DNA of 64,000 bases, from contig NZ_VFVL01000008.1 of NCBI RefSeq assembly GCF_006442815.1, forward strand, positions 1 to 64,000. Direction: 5' to 3'. Position 1 is the first letter of the stretch. Every line of letters begins with the position of its first letter. The notes beneath the pieces are model-generated. The model was not told where the DNA came from. It was given only the letters and a program-made list of their open reading frames with translations, and did not search any database. Position numbers and translations under genes: made by a program. This DNA is from Mesorhizobium sp. B2-4-3. GTDB lineage: Bacteria; Pseudomonadota; Alphaproteobacteria; Rhizobiales; Rhizobiaceae. Positions 40,404 through 50,598 of this stretch are shown here, one piece after another.

Positions 40404-40529
40404 TTACTTTTCCTTGATGCGCAACGCCTTGACCGGCGGCGCCTTCGGAGCCGGGGCCGCCGCGGGCTTCTTGGCGTCCTTCTTCGGCTTGCGGGCTTCC
40501 TTGCCCGCCTTCATCGCACCTTTAGCCAT
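40404..40529 (-). CDS. Small Lys/Ala/Pro-rich basic protein (41 aa)
   Basis: 41 residues, MAKGAMKAGKEARKPKKDAK followed by KPAAAPAPKAPPVKALRIKE and K. A strong GGAGGAG ribosome-binding site precedes the ATG at 40529, which makes real expression likely. The composition resembles histone-H1-like tails and could bind nucleic acid, but no family is recognised. It ends about 100 bases upstream of the riboswitch on the same strand, so it might share a transcript with sugE/gdx. Confidence 0.6.
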   Translation of the reverse strand: MAKGAMKAGKEARKPKKDAKKPAAAPAPKAPPVKALRIKEK

Positions 40530-40739
40530 GATTCGCTCCTCCGATTGTGGACGAGCAAGTGAAACAAGAGAAATGCCGGACCGCAAGAGGCTAGCGCCTG
40601 TCGCCGCCGACAGCCGGAAGCTTTCAACCGGTTTCTAATTTGCTCGTAAACCGCATCGGTCCGTGCGATGGTCTTCTTCGCACTGCAGCATCGGTCCAGC
40701 CTCCGCCGGGCGATGATCAGGCAGCCGGCCAAGGAGATA

Positions 40740-41549
40740 ATGCGAATCCACATCGGCTGCGAGATGAGCTTCGACTTTCCGCAGGAAGCGCCACTGATCG
40801 CGATGCTCAACGTCCACTACTCCCGCGCCTCCGATCTTGAGCGGCCGGATTTCCTGACCTCCACTCCGTCGGTGCCGATCCAGAGCTACCGCGACAGCTT
40901 CGGCAACTGGTGCAACCGACTGGTTGCTCCTCCGGGACGATTTACCTTCGGCACCGATGCCATCATCCGCGATCCCGGCAGCTTCGAGATGGGCGACCTA
41001 TCGGCCTGGCAGCACGAGGTGCGTGACCTGCCGTCGGACACGCTCTTGTTCCTATTGCCCAGCCGCTATTGCGAAAGCGATGTGCTGGCAAACGACGTCT
41101 GGCGGTTGTTTGGCCACACCCCTCTCGGGGTTCCGCGCGTCCAGGCGGTCTGCGACTTCGTCCACAACCATATCGTCTTCGACTACGGCAATGCGCGGCC
41201 GACGCGTACCGCGGCAGAGGCCTACCGCGAGCAGAGCGGCGTCTGCCGCGATTTTGCCCATCTCGCTGTCGCCTTTTGCCGTGCGCTTAACATTCCGACC
41301 CGCTACTGCACCGGCTATATCAGCGACATCGGCCTGCCAAAACCCTGGGCCTCGATGGATTTCGCCGCTTGGATGGAAGTCTATCTCGGTGGCCGCTGGC
41401 ACGCTTTCGATCCGCGCAACAATGCCCCGCGCATCGGCCGCATCCTGATTGCCTCCGGCCGCGACGCGGCCGATGTGCCGCTGACACATATCTTTGGACC
41501 GGGCACCCTCGCCGATTTCAAGGTATGGACCGACGAAGCCGTCGAATAG
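40740..41549 (+). CDS. Transglutaminase-like cysteine peptidase family protein
   Basis: 269 residues. The transglutaminase core shows the triad Cys in REQSGVCRDFAHLAVAFCRA, His in LGGRWHAFDPRNN and the following Asp. The N-terminal half (MRIHIGCEMSFDFPQEAPLI) is the beta domain common in bacterial transglutaminase-like proteins. Function may be peptidase or amide hydrolysis; no signal peptide is visible. AAGGAG precedes the ATG at 40740 by three bases, rather close; the frame is open to 40668. Confidence 0.85.
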   Translation: MRIHIGCEMSFDFPQEAPLIAMLNVHYSRASDLERPDFLTSTPSVPIQSYRDSFGNWCNRLVAPPGRFTFGTDAIIRDPGSFEMGDLSAWQHEVRDLPSDTLLFLLPSRYCESDVLANDVWRLFGHTPLGVPRVQAVCDFVHNHIVFDYGNARPTRTAAEAYREQSGVCRDFAHLAVAFCRALNIPTRYCTGYISDIGLPKPWASMDFAAWMEVYLGGRWHAFDPRNNAPRIGRILIASGRDAADVPLTHIFGPGTLADFKVWTDEAVE

Positions 41550-41673
41550 ACGCTCTGCGCCACGAGCCAGTTCCCTGTCTGAACGCCTCGGCCGTTGGCG
41601 CGTTGTTGATAGCTGTGGAGCTTGGGCCGGCAGGCCGCTAAGGTCGGTCGCATCGAACAGAGTCAGGAACCAG

Positions 41674-42633
41674 ATGGCAGGCCACGCCGGCTCGAAACGG
41701 GTTATCTACGCCGCGCTCGCCGGCAATTTGGCGATCGCGGCGACCAAATTCGCGGCAGCGGCCTTCACCGGTTCGTCCGCCATGCTGTCGGAAGGCGTGC
41801 ATTCGCTGGTCGACACCGGCAATGGCGGGCTCCTGCTCTATGGCATGCACCGCGCCGCGCGGCCGCCCGACCGCACCCACCCGCTCGGCCACGGACGCGA
41901 GCTCTACTTCTGGAGCTTCATCGTCGCTGTCCTGGTGTTCGCGCTCGGCGCCGGCGTTTCCTTCTATGAGGGCATCATCCACATCATGGCGCCCGAACCG
42001 GTCGTCAATGCCCAGGTCAACTACATCGTGCTTGCCCTCTCCTTCGTCTTCGAGGGCAGCTCATGGCTGGTGGCGCTGAAGGAGTTCCGGCAGCAGAAGG
42101 GCCGCCAGGGCTGGTTCGAAGCCGTGCGCCGCAGCAAGGATCCGAGCGTCTACACGGTGCTGTTCGAGGACAGCGCCGCGCTGCTTGGCCTTATCGTCGC
42201 CTTCGCCGGCATCCTGTCGGCCGAACTTCTCGAAATCCCCGAGCTCGACGGCGTCGGCTCGATCGGCATCGCCATCATCCTCGGCGCCACCGCCATCTTC
42301 CTGGCGCGCGAGAGCAAGGGCCTGCTTCTGGGTGAGCCTGCCTCGCCCGAAGTGCAGAAAAAGGTGCTGTCGATCGTCCAGGAGGATCCGGCGGTCCAGC
42401 GGGCGAACGGAATCCTGAGCGTCCATATCGGGCCGGAGGAAATCGTCGCGGGCCTGAGCATCGAATTCGAGGATCATCTCACCGCGCCCGAGATCGAGGC
42501 CTGCGTCGAGCGCCTGGAAGCAAGGCTGAAGCAGGAAATGCCGCAGATATCGAGGCTGTTCGTCAAGCCGCAGGCGACTGGCACATGGGAGCAGCGGCGC
42601 AAGGCCATCGCCGAGGCCTCGGACGGGAGTTAG
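41674..42633 (+). CDS. Cation diffusion facilitator family transporter
   Basis: 319 residues with about six membrane helices. SSAMLSEGVHSLVDTGNGGL (about 34-53) and THPLGHGRELYFWSFIVA (about 68-85) match CDF transporters; the cytoplasmic C-terminal domain runs from about 215. One metal-site aspartate is kept in HSLVDTGN and another in VLFEDSAALLGLIVA. Zn, Fe or Mn export with proton exchange is likely; metal choice cannot be read. AGGA five bases before the ATG at 41674 sets the start. Confidence 0.92.
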   Translation: MAGHAGSKRVIYAALAGNLAIAATKFAAAAFTGSSAMLSEGVHSLVDTGNGGLLLYGMHRAARPPDRTHPLGHGRELYFWSFIVAVLVFALGAGVSFYEGIIHIMAPEPVVNAQVNYIVLALSFVFEGSSWLVALKEFRQQKGRQGWFEAVRRSKDPSVYTVLFEDSAALLGLIVAFAGILSAELLEIPELDGVGSIGIAIILGATAIFLARESKGLLLGEPASPEVQKKVLSIVQEDPAVQRANGILSVHIGPEEIVAGLSIEFEDHLTAPEIEACVERLEARLKQEMPQISRLFVKPQATGTWEQRRKAIAEASDGS

Positions 42634-42668
42634 GTTAAGCGCAACGAACTTCGCGAGGAGGAAAGCTG

Positions 42669-43073
42669 ATGAAGATCGACGGCGGATGTCATTGCGGCGC
42701 GATCGCCTATGAGGCGGAGGTCGATCCGCAAAAGACCTCGATCTGCCACTGCACCGACTGCCAGCAGCTGACCGGTACCGCCTTTCGGGTGACCGTTCCG
42801 GCGTCGGAAAGCGACTACCGGATCACCAGGGGCGCGCCGAAGATCTACATCAAGGTCGTGGCAAGCGGCGCCAGGCGCGCCCAGGCTTTTTGTGCCGACT
42901 GCGGTTCGCATCTTTATGCAACGTCGGTCGGCGATGGTCCGAAGGTCTATGGGATCAGGGTCGGGACCGCGCGGCAGCGTCAGGACTTGGTTCCCAGACA
43001 GCAGAAATGGCACCGGTCGGCCCTGCGCTGGCTTCCGGAATTCAAGGGCATGGCGACGACGGAAGAGCAGTAG
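42669..43073 (+). CDS. GFA/CENP-V domain protein
   Basis: 134 residues. Zinc-binding cysteines occur in GGCHCGAIAYEAEV, SICHCTDCQQLTGTAF and RAQAFCADCGSHLYAT, the standard glutathione-dependent formaldehyde-activating enzyme fold. Biochemical role uncertain; many members are unrelated to formaldehyde. GAGGAAAG seven bases before the ATG fixes the start. It follows the CDF gene by 35 bases and probably shares its transcript. Confidence 0.92.
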   Translation: MKIDGGCHCGAIAYEAEVDPQKTSICHCTDCQQLTGTAFRVTVPASESDYRITRGAPKIYIKVVASGARRAQAFCADCGSHLYATSVGDGPKVYGIRVGTARQRQDLVPRQQKWHRSALRWLPEFKGMATTEEQ

Positions 43074-43104
43074 GGCCGATCGTATCAGTGGGATTGTCGC
43101 AGCT

Positions 43105-43341
43105 CTCGGCGATTGGCGAAGCCTCCCCAACCTTCGTCATCCTCGGGCTTGACCCGAGGATCCATTCCGTGACCTCGCGCGAAGGGCAAGGCGGCGCAGA
43201 ACGAAGGCCTTTCTGCACCGCCGCAACGCCCTAGCGTCACGGCATGGATTCCAGGGTCTGCGCGCGTCGCTTCGCTCATTACTCCGCCCTGGAATGACGA
43301 AGCGATGGGCGTTCCGGCCAATCTCCAAGGTATGCGATTTT
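43105..43341 (+). repeat. Large palindromic composite repeat, copy E (variant first hairpin)
   Basis: The first hairpin is replaced by GTCATCCTCGGGCTTGACCC with GAGGATCCATTCCGTGAC. The second keeps GGATTCCAGGGTCTGCG with CCGCCCTGGAATGACG and the GGCCAATCTCCAAGGTATG end. It lies between the convergent GFA and rmuC genes. Confidence 0.75.
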
Positions 43342-43386
43342 GCCAGCGAAGGAAGAATCGCTCGTTCCAACGTCGGCATCGAGCGA

Positions 43387-44640
43387 CTACTCGTCGCCTT
43401 CGACGACGCGCAGCCTGAGCTGGCCGGTCTTGGAATCGGCCACGCGCGCCCCGGCCTCGACCTTGGCCGGCCCGTTGCGCGGCGGCTCGGCCTCGCCCTC
43501 GGCAAACTCCAGCGCCTCGATCTTCTGGCCGCGCTTGGTCACTTTCGACGTCGAGACCAGGATGTCGTCGATGTCCTTGGTCGCCTGGCCGAAGTGCGTC
43601 TGCAGCCTGCGCACCCGCTCGTCGACCCGCGCCACATCCTCCATCAGCCGGATGACCTCGCCCTGGATCAGATGCGCCTGCTCGCGCATGCGGGCGTCCT
43701 TCAGGATCGACTGGATGACCTGGATCGACAGCATCAAGAGCGAGGGCGAGACGATGACGACGCGGGCGCGGTGCGCCTTCTGCACAACGGCCTCGAAATT
43801 CTCGTGGATCTCGGCGAACACCGATTCCGATGGCACGAACATGAAGGCGGTGTCCTGCGTCTCGCCCTGGACCAGGTATTTTTCGGCGATATCGCGGATA
43901 TGCACCTCGATGTCGCGCCGGAAAGCCTGCGCCGCCGCCTTCTGCATGTTCTCGCCCTCTGCGGCGCGGATGGCATTCCACGCTTCCAGCGGGAATTTTG
44001 CGTCGATGGCCAGCATCGGCGCGCCATTAGGCATCCGCACCAGGCAGTCGGGCCGGCTGCCGTTGGAGAGGCTGGCCTGGAATTCATAGGCGCCATGCGG
44101 CAGGCCGTCGGCGACGATCGCCTCCATCCGCGACTGGCCGAAGGCGCCGCGCGTCTGCTTGTTGGAGAGGATCGCCTGCAACTGCACGACCTGGCCGGCC
44201 AAGGACTGGATGTTGCCTTGCGCGGTGTCGATCACCGCCAGCCGCTCCTGCAGCTTGGCCAGACTCTCATGCGTCGACTTGGTCTGCTCGGCCATGGTCT
44301 GGCCGAGACGCCCGGTCATGGCGTCGAGCCGTTGTCCGAGCGACTGGGTGAGCTCGGCCTGCCTCGCCCCGAAAACTTCGGCGATCGCGCCCATGCGCCC
44401 CTGCATCTCAGCCTGCGCCTGCATAATGTCGGCCATCCTCGCCTCGGCATCGCGGGCATGGTCGGCGGCTTCGGCGGCCGCCACCGCGCGCGCCTTGCCC
44501 GCGCGCCATAGGGCGACGGCCAATCCTATAAACAGCGCCACCAGCAGCAGCGCGCCGAAACCCAGCGCCTGGCCGAGCGTGATCGTAGAGGCGCCGAGCC
44601 GCGCGATCGGTTGCGAAAGGATGGTGGTCATGTCGTTCAT
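43387..44640 (-). CDS. rmuC: DNA recombination protein RmuC
   Basis: 417 residues from the ATG at 44640 (another ATG at 44631). One N-terminal membrane helix (GFGALLLVALFIGLAVALW) anchors the protein. A coiled coil follows (about 55-165), then the RmuC nuclease-like core with LPHGAYEFQASLSNGSRPD, MLAIDAKFPLEAWN and TAFMFVPSESVFAEIHENF. RmuC limits recombination at inverted repeats in E. coli and may cut DNA; this role is from the family. It is divergent from def. Confidence 0.93.
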   Translation of the reverse strand: MNDMTTILSQPIARLGASTITLGQALGFGALLLVALFIGLAVALWRAGKARAVAAAEAADHARDAEARMADIMQAQAEMQGRMGAIAEVFGARQAELTQSLGQRLDAMTGRLGQTMAEQTKSTHESLAKLQERLAVIDTAQGNIQSLAGQVVQLQAILSNKQTRGAFGQSRMEAIVADGLPHGAYEFQASLSNGSRPDCLVRMPNGAPMLAIDAKFPLEAWNAIRAAEGENMQKAAAQAFRRDIEVHIRDIAEKYLVQGETQDTAFMFVPSESVFAEIHENFEAVVQKAHRARVVIVSPSLLMLSIQVIQSILKDARMREQAHLIQGEVIRLMEDVARVDERVRRLQTHFGQATKDIDDILVSTSKVTKRGQKIEALEFAEGEAEPPRNGPAKVEAGARVADSKTGQLRLRVVEGDE

Positions 44641-44743
44641 TGGGCCAGCATAACCGATTCGGGCGCGTGGCACAGATCAAAACGTGAACAGGTCAATTCC
44701 ACACCGGTTGACGCTTTTCCAACGACGTCTTAGGTGAGACGCC

Positions 44744-45274
44744 ATGTCGATCAAGCCTCTCATCATCCTTCCCGATCCTGTCCTGCGCCAGGTTTCCAAG
44801 CCGGTCGAGCGCGTCGATGCCGATTTGCGCAAGCTCGCCGACGACATGCTCGACACCATGTATGACGCGCCGGGCATCGGCCTTGCGGCGATCCAGGTCG
44901 GTGAGCCGCGGCGGCTGCTGGTCATCGACCTCGCCAAGGAAGGCGAGGAGCCTCAGCCGCATGTCTTCATCAATCCGGAAGTGCTCGAAAGTTCCGACCA
45001 GCGTTCCGTCTATGAGGAAGGCTGCCTGTCGATCCCCGACTATTATGCCGAGGTCGAGCGCCCGGCCTCGGTGCGGGTGAAATATCTCGACCGCGACGGC
45101 AAATTGCAGGAGATGCAGGCGGATGGCCTGATGGCCACCTGCCTGCAGCACGAGATCGACCATCTCAACGGCGTGCTGTTCATCGACCACATCTCGAAGC
45201 TGAAGCGCGACATGGTGGTGCGGAAGTTCAAGAAGCTCGTCAAGGACAAGGCGCCGGGCAAGATGGTGGGCTAG
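44744..45274 (+). CDS. def: Peptide deformylase
   Basis: 176 residues. Motif 1 [10 protein letters not shown] (45-54), motif 2 EEGCLSIP with metal ligand C94, and motif 3 QHEIDH (135-140, ligands H136 and H140, catalytic E137) are all intact. It removes the formyl group from nascent proteins and is followed by fmt, which adds that group to Met-tRNA. The four-gene run def-fmt-GNAT-truA is probably one operon starting from the short divergent promoter shared with rmuC. Confidence 0.98.
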   Translation: MSIKPLIILPDPVLRQVSKPVERVDADLRKLADDMLDTMYDAPGIGLAAIQVGEPRRLLVIDLAKEGEEPQPHVFINPEVLESSDQRSVYEEGCLSIPDYYAEVERPASVRVKYLDRDGKLQEMQADGLMATCLQHEIDHLNGVLFIDHISKLKRDMVVRKFKKLVKDKAPGKMVG

Positions 45275-45332
45275 GGGCCGTCTGGTCCGCGCGAGCACCT
45301 GAAACCACCGCAAGACAGGATCGCAGGACGTC

Positions 45333-46268
45333 ATGCCGCTTCGCGTCATCTTCATGGGCACGCCGGATTTTTCCGTGCCGACGCTGCGCGCCATCGCCGA
45401 GGCCGGCCACGAGATCGTTGCCGTCTACACGCAGCCGCCGCGCGCCGCCGGCCGGCGCGGGCTGGAATTGACGCCCTCGCCGGTGCAGCGCGAGGCGGAG
45501 CGGCTAGCACTCGACATTCGGACGCCGGCATCGCTGAAAAGCGAGGCCGAGCAGCAGGCCTTCTCCGCCTTGCAGGCCGATGTCGCCGTCGTCGTCGCTT
45601 ATGGATTGCTGCTGCCGAAAGCCATTCTGGACGCTCCCAGACTCGGTTGCCTCAACGGCCACGCCTCGCTTTTGCCACGCTGGCGTGGTGCTGCTCCCAT
45701 CCAGCGCGCCATCATGGCCGGCGATGCCGAAACCGGCATGATGGTCATGAAGATGGAAGAGGGTCTGGATACCGGTCCGGTGGCAATGGTTGAAAAAACC
45801 GCCATCGCGCCCGATATGACAGCCGGCGAATTGCATGACCGCCTGATGGCTCAGGGCGCTTCGCTGATGGTTGAGGCGCTCGCGCAGTTGGGGATAAATT
45901 GTCTGACATTTACCCCGCAGGCGACCGCAGGGGTGACCTACGCCCGAAAGATCGATAAATCGGAGACACGCGTAGACTGGACGCGGCCTTCTGGCGAAGT
46001 CCACAATCACATTCGCGGTCTCTCGCCCTTTCCGGGCGCGTGGTGCGAGGTCGAAATTGGCGGCCGCATGGAGCGGCTGAAACTGCTTCGCTCGACGCTC
46101 TCGGATGGCGTCGGCGAGTCGGGAGGAATTCTCGATGACCGGCTGACGGTCGCCTGCGGGACAGGCGCGGTCAGGCTGGTCGAAGTTCAACGGGCGGGCG
46201 GAAAGCCCGCCGCCGCGCAGGAGTTTTTGCGCGGAGCCAAGATCGAAAAAGGAACGAAACTCACATGA
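45333..46268 (+). CDS. fmt: Methionyl-tRNA formyltransferase
   Basis: 311 residues, full length. The formyltransferase domain carries N108 and H110 in [20 protein letters not shown] and D146 in [11 protein letters not shown], the catalytic set that uses 10-formyl-THF. The C-terminal OB-like tRNA-binding domain starts near 205. It lies 58 bases after def, and its stop overlaps the start of the GNAT gene (ATGA). Confidence 0.98.
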   Translation: MPLRVIFMGTPDFSVPTLRAIAEAGHEIVAVYTQPPRAAGRRGLELTPSPVQREAERLALDIRTPASLKSEAEQQAFSALQADVAVVVAYGLLLPKAILDAPRLGCLNGHASLLPRWRGAAPIQRAIMAGDAETGMMVMKMEEGLDTGPVAMVEKTAIAPDMTAGELHDRLMAQGASLMVEALAQLGINCLTFTPQATAGVTYARKIDKSETRVDWTRPSGEVHNHIRGLSPFPGAWCEVEIGGRMERLKLLRSTLSDGVGESGGILDDRLTVACGTGAVRLVEVQRAGGKPAAAQEFLRGAKIEKGTKLT

Positions 46269-46771
46269 GCATGATGTCGATACGCGCGGCGACGCCGCGG
46301 GATCGCGAGGCGATCCGCCTCGTCGAAGAGCATGCCTTTGGCCAGCGGGCGGAAGCCGGCCTGGTCGATGCCCTTGTCACCGGCGGCGATGCTGTCGTCG
46401 AGCTGGTTGCCGAGGAAGACGGCCAGGTCGTCGGCCATATTCTTTTCTCGCGGCTTTTCGTGCGAAACGGCGCCAAAGAGTTCGCGGCCGTCGCGCTGGC
46501 GCCGCTGGCGGTCGAGCCTTCTTTCCACGGCACCGGCATCGGCGGCGCGCTGATCCGCGAGGCGCATGTACGCCTCAAGGAGGCCGGCGAGATGCTGGCC
46601 GTGGTTCTGGGCGATCCGCTCTACTACGGCCGCTTCGGTTATAGCCATGCCCGCGCTGCAAAGTTCGAGAGCGAGTACCAGGGCGAGGCGCTGCAGGCGC
46701 TGGCCTGGGGCGATGCGCCCGAGACCGGCAGGCTGGTCTACGCTTCAGCCTTCGCCGCTTTGGCCGCCTAG
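46265..46771 (+). CDS. GNAT family N-acetyltransferase
   Basis: 168 residues. The acetyl-CoA loop lies around [20 protein letters not shown] (about 77-96), with a Gly-rich GTGIGG in place of the strict RxxGx[19 protein letters not shown] near 115 marks the YhbS-like subgroup. The substrate is unknown; other proteins or small amines are possible. It overlaps fmt by four bases and precedes truA by 23 bases. Confidence 0.88.
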   Translation: MSMMSIRAATPRDREAIRLVEEHAFGQRAEAGLVDALVTGGDAVVELVAEEDGQVVGHILFSRLFVRNGAKEFAAVALAPLAVEPSFHGTGIGGALIREAHVRLKEAGEMLAVVLGDPLYYGRFGYSHARAAKFESEYQGEALQALAWGDAPETGRLVYASAFAALAA

Positions 46772-46794
46772 GCCAAGGCAAAAGTAAAGCTGGC

Positions 46795-47586
46795 ATGCCG
46801 CGTTTTCGGCTCGATATCGAATATGACGGCAGCCAGTTCGCCGGCTGGCAGCATCAGGCCGACCAGCCCTCGGTGCAGCAGGCGATCGAGCAGGCGATCG
46901 AAAAGTTCTGCGGCGAAGACCTAAGAATACGTGCCGCCGGCCGCACCGACGCCGGCGTGCACGCCACTGCCCAGGTGGCGCATGTCGATCTCGCCAAAGC
47001 CTGGCCGGGCGACAAGGTGCGCGACGCCGTGAACGCGCATCTGCAGGCGGCCGGCGCGCGCGTCGCCATCCTGAAAGCGGCCGTCGTCGCCGACGGTTTC
47101 GACGCGCGCTTTTCGGCCACAGGCCGCCATTATCTCTATCGCATCCTCAACCGCCGGGCGCCGGCGGCGCTGGAAAAGGGCAAGGTCTGGTGGGTGCCGA
47201 AGCGCCTCGACGCCGAGGCCATGCATGAGGCTGCCAAGGTGCTGCTCGGCCGGCATGACTTCACCACCTTCCGCTCTACCCAGTGCCAGGCCGAAAGCCC
47301 GGTCCGCACGCTCGACCGCCTCGACGTCAGCCGCGTTGGCGATTTCATCGAGTTGCGGACCTCGGCGCGCTCTTTCCTGCACAACCAGGTGCGCTCGATG
47401 GTGGGATCCCTGCGGCGCATCGGCGACGGCTCGTGGGGCGCCGCCGATCTCAAGGCGGCCCTCGAAGCACGCGACCGTGCCGCTTGCGGCCAGGTTGCTC
47501 CGCCTGACGGGTTGTTTCTCGTCGGAGTGGATTATCCGGCGGCAACCCAAGAGCCAAACGCCGCAGCCGAGGATACGGAGACCTAA
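46795..47586 (+). CDS. truA: tRNA pseudouridine(38-40) synthase
   Basis: 263 residues. Catalytic D52 is in [20 protein letters not shown]; the N-terminus [20 protein letters not shown] is typical. It isomerises uridines 38-40 in the anticodon stem of tRNAs. Last gene of the def-fmt cluster; its end overlaps the convergent membrane-protein gene by four bases. Confidence 0.97.
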   Translation: MPRFRLDIEYDGSQFAGWQHQADQPSVQQAIEQAIEKFCGEDLRIRAAGRTDAGVHATAQVAHVDLAKAWPGDKVRDAVNAHLQAAGARVAILKAAVVADGFDARFSATGRHYLYRILNRRAPAALEKGKVWWVPKRLDAEAMHEAAKVLLGRHDFTTFRSTQCQAESPVRTLDRLDVSRVGDFIELRTSARSFLHNQVRSMVGSLRRIGDGSWGAADLKAALEARDRAACGQVAPPDGLFLVGVDYPAATQEPNAAAEDTET

Positions 47587-48188
47587 CCCGTCGTGCCGTC
47601 CGGGAAGTCGATGCCGAGCAGCGCCTGCAGGCCGAACAGGACGAGCAGCGAGGCGATGAACATGCCGACGAACACGGCGGTACCCACGGCGGCGCCCTTG
47701 CCGATCGATGCGTTGGTCATGCGCCAGGTCAGCACCATCGAGAGCGCGAACAGGAACAGCGACACGAGGCTGTTGACGTCGCTGGTCGAGGGCAGGAAGA
47801 GCCTGAGCAGCGCCGAGGGCAGCATCAGCCAGGCGATGATCGCCGACGTCCAGTTGGACGCGACGACATAGTGCACGAAGCGGCCGCCGATGCCGGCGCG
47901 CGGCGCGACCAGCGCGAGCGCCACCAGCGGCAGCACCCAGGAGCCGAGGTCGACGGTAGCCAGCCGTATCAGCATGCCGAGGCGTCCGGCGAAGGCGTCC
48001 GGATCGCCGATCTCATTGGCTATCCCGACCCAGCCGACGATCAGCGCCGGCGCCGCTACGACAATGGCGAAGAAGGAATTCCAGAAACCGTCGGCCGAAA
48101 GGTCGAGCAGGCGCAGGCCGTCGGCCTTGCCGAACATCAGCCGCCAGGCGCCGGCCAGCGAAGCATAGGTTTCGTCCGCCGAAAGCAT
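47583..48188 (-). CDS. Polytopic membrane protein of unknown function (dapE operon)
   Basis: 201 residues with about five membrane helices (for example about 35-60, 78-98, 110-130, 138-158 and 168-190). [20 protein letters not shown] at the N-terminus precedes them. It resembles YIP1-like hypothetical proteins of rhizobia, but I do not recognise a defined function. The ATG at 48188 lies two bases after the dapE stop, so the two are very probably co-translated; the frame is open further upstream inside dapE. Confidence 0.72.
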   Translation of the reverse strand: MLSADETYASLAGAWRLMFGKADGLRLLDLSADGFWNSFFAIVVAAPALIVGWVGIANEIGDPDAFAGRLGMLIRLATVDLGSWVLPLVALALVAPRAGIGGRFVHYVVASNWTSAIIAWLMLPSALLRLFLPSTSDVNSLVSLFLFALSMVLTWRMTNASIGKGAAVGTAVFVGMFIASLLVLFGLQALLGIDFPDGTTG

Positions 48189-48190
48189 GG

Positions 48191-49390
48191 TCACGAAAGG
48201 CCTTGTCCGAACCAGTCTTCGATAAAGCGTTCGTAGATTTGCGTCAGCGTCTCGAGGTCGGCAAGCGCGACGCGCTCGTCCACCATATGCATGGTCTTGC
48301 CGACCAGGCCGAACTCGACCACCGGGCAATAATCCTTGATGAAGCGCGCGTCCGACGTGCCGCCGGAGGTGGAGAGCGCCGGCGTCTTGCCGACCACCGC
48401 CTTGACCGAACCGCCCAGCGTATCGATCAGCCTGTCGTCACGCGTGAGGAAGACATGGCTCGGCCGGTCGCGCCAGACAAGCTCGTACTCGACCGGCGCC
48501 TTCTTGCCCGGCCGGTATTTCTTGCGCCCGGCGGCCTGGTCGAGCCGGTTGTGGATCTCGGCCTGGACGGTCTCCGCGTCCCAGGTGTCGTTGAAGCGGA
48601 TGTTGAAAATGGCCGTCGCCTTGGCCGGGATGACGTTGGTCGCCGGATTGCCGACATCGATCGACGTCACTTCGAGGTTGGTCGGCTGGAAATCCTTGGT
48701 CCCCTTGTCGAACACCGGATGGAGCAGCGCGTCGACCAGGCTGATGAGCCCGCGCACCGGGTTGTCGGCAAGCTGCGGATAGGCGGCATGGCCCTGGCGT
48801 CCATTGACGGTCACGCTGCCCGATAGCGAGCCGCGCCGGCCGATCTTGATCATGTCGCCGAGCGCATCCGGATTGGTCGGTTCGCCGACGATCGAGGCAT
48901 CCCACTTCTCGCCCTTGGCCGCCGCCCAGTCGAGCAGCTTCGTCGTGCCGTTGATGGCCGGTCCTTCCTCGTCGCCGGTGATCAGCAGCGACACCGAGCC
49001 TTTCGGCCCGCCATTCTTCGCGACATGGCGCGCCACCGCCGCGATGAAGCACGCGATGCCGCCCTTCATGTCGACGGCGCCGCGGCCATACATCTCGCCA
49101 TTGGCGATTTCGGCGGCGAAGGGCGGATGCGTCCAGGCCGCCTCGTCACCCACCGGAACCACATCGGTATGGCCGGCAAACATCAGGTGCGGGCCGTTGC
49201 CCGAGCGCCGCGCATAGAGGTTTTCGATGTCCGGCGTGCCGTCTTCCGAGAAGACCGGTCGCTCGACCGAGAAGCCGAGCGGCTTCAGCATGCCCTCCAG
49301 CGCGGCAAGCGCCCCGCCTTCGGCGGGCGTCACGGAAGGGCAACGGATCAGGGCGGCAAGATTCGCGGCGGGATCGGTCGGCAATGTCAT
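48191..49390 (-). CDS. dapE: Succinyl-diaminopimelate desuccinylase
   Basis: 399 residues from the ATG at 49390 (frame open to 49426). M20 metallopeptidase fold: metal ligand His in [15 protein letters not shown], bridging Asp in [15 protein letters not shown], Glu pair in [15 protein letters not shown], and the C-terminal His in [13 protein letters not shown]. It releases LL-diaminopimelate from the succinylated form in lysine and peptidoglycan synthesis, acting after the dapD step. dapD lies 2.3 kb upstream, with a PanE-like gene on the opposite strand between them. Confidence 0.96.
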   Translation of the reverse strand: MTLPTDPAANLAALIRCPSVTPAEGGALAALEGMLKPLGFSVERPVFSEDGTPDIENLYARRSGNGPHLMFAGHTDVVPVGDEAAWTHPPFAAEIANGEMYGRGAVDMKGGIACFIAAVARHVAKNGGPKGSVSLLITGDEEGPAINGTTKLLDWAAAKGEKWDASIVGEPTNPDALGDMIKIGRRGSLSGSVTVNGRQGHAAYPQLADNPVRGLISLVDALLHPVFDKGTKDFQPTNLEVTSIDVGNPATNVIPAKATAIFNIRFNDTWDAETVQAEIHNRLDQAAGRKKYRPGKKAPVEYELVWRDRPSHVFLTRDDRLIDTLGGSVKAVVGKTPALSTSGGTSDARFIKDYCPVVEFGLVGKTMHMVDERVALADLETLTQIYERFIEDWFGQGLS

Positions 49391-49481
49391 GGGCAAAGCG
49401 ATAGTCGAAAGCGTTTGTCGTGTCACGATGGCAGATCATCGCCGGTCATGCCGCCGACAATATGGTTTGCGTGGCGTATAA

Positions 49482-49529
49482 ATGCATGTCGCCCGGAAGT
49501 GTGGGCGGTTCCGGGAGAACGACATGCAT
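49482..49529. repeat. Short palindromic repeat of the AAAAGTG...GCGGTTTT family
   Basis: Arms ATGCATGTCG (49482-49491) and CGACATGCAT (49520-49529) are exact; the inner part CCCGGAAGTG-TGGGCGGTTCCGGG is a second stem. The arms are identical in sequence to those of the element at 59006-59054. It lies in the divergent region between dapE and the PanE-like gene. Confidence 0.75.
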
Positions 49530-49563
49530 AATAGCAAGTTGCGGGCCAAGGGAGGACGAATGC

Positions 49564-50598
49564 ATGGCCAGTGAAACAAGCACCGTCGCGATAGCCGGCG
49601 CCGGCAGCATCGGCTGCTATGTCGGCGGCTGCCTGGCGCTCGCCGGACGCAAGGTCGTCTTCCTCGGCAGCGGCCGCGTCGTCGAGGCCATGCGCGAAAG
49701 CGGGCTGCGCGTCAGCGATCTTGACGGCCGCGACCGCCTCGTCGAAGCGCGAGCGATTTCGGCAACGGACGATCCGGCTGCGGCACTCCCCGGCGCGGAC
49801 GTCATCCTGGTGACGGTGAAGAGCGGCGCAACCGGAGAGATGGCCGGGCTGATCGGCGCCCACGGGCGCCCGGATGCCGTGGTGGTCAGCCTGCAGAACG
49901 GCGTCGACAATGCGGACAGGTTGCGCGCCGCGCTCCCTGGACGGCGGGTGCTGACCGGCATGGTCATGTTCAACGTCGTCCAGTCGCCCGACGGCGAGGC
50001 GCCGTTGCGTGCGCATCGCGCCAGCCAGGGCGAGGTGATGATCGACGATGGCGCCGATGGCCTTGTCGATCTGCTCGACGTCGACGGGCTTGCCGTCGAA
50101 GCGCGCACCGACATGAAGGCGGTGCAGTGGAGCAAATTGCTGATGAACCTCAACAATGCCCTGGTGGCGCTCTCCGACCTGCCGCTGGCGAGGCAACTGG
50201 CCGACCGAAGCTGGCGCGTCGTCCTCGCCGCCGAGATCGACGAGGCGCTCGCCGCGATGAAGGCCGCGGGCATCGCGCCGGCGCGCATCACCGGCCTGCC
50301 GCCGGCGCTGCTGCCGAAAGTGCTGCGGTTGCCCGACTGGCTGTTCGGGCTTCTGGCGCGCCGCATGCTGGCGATCGACCCTCAGGCGCGCTCGTCGATG
50401 TGGGACGACCTCAAACGCGGCCGCCCGACCGAGATCGACGAATTGCAGGGCGCGGTCATTCGCCTGGCCAGGCGAACGGGCGCCCCGACGCCGGTCAACG
50501 AACGCGTCACCGCGCTGGTGCGTCAGGCGGAAGCGGCAAAGCGCGGTCCGCCCGGCCTTAGGCCGGAAGTGGTCGGCGGCGGTCCTCGATCAGCGTGA
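49564..50598 (+). CDS. 2-Dehydropantoate 2-reductase family protein (PanE/ApbA-like)
   Basis: 344 residues. The NADPH loop is VAIAGAGSIGCYVGGCLALA (about 7-26); LVTVKSGATGEM and VVSLQNGVDNADRL follow, and VQWSKLLMNLNNALVALSDL near 182 has the catalytic lysine. It reduces ketopantoate to pantoate or acts on a related ketoacid. GGAGG eight bases before the ATG at 49564 fixes the start. Its 3' end overlaps the convergent membrane-protein gene by 41 bases. Confidence 0.88.
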   Translation: MASETSTVAIAGAGSIGCYVGGCLALAGRKVVFLGSGRVVEAMRESGLRVSDLDGRDRLVEARAISATDDPAAALPGADVILVTVKSGATGEMAGLIGAHGRPDAVVVSLQNGVDNADRLRAALPGRRVLTGMVMFNVVQSPDGEAPLRAHRASQGEVMIDDGADGLVDLLDVDGLAVEARTDMKAVQWSKLLMNLNNALVALSDLPLARQLADRSWRVVLAAEIDEALAAMKAAGIAPARITGLPPALLPKVLRLPDWLFGLLARRMLAIDPQARSSMWDDLKRGRPTEIDELQGAVIRLARRTGAPTPVNERVTALVRQAEAAKRGPPGLRPEVVGGGPRSA

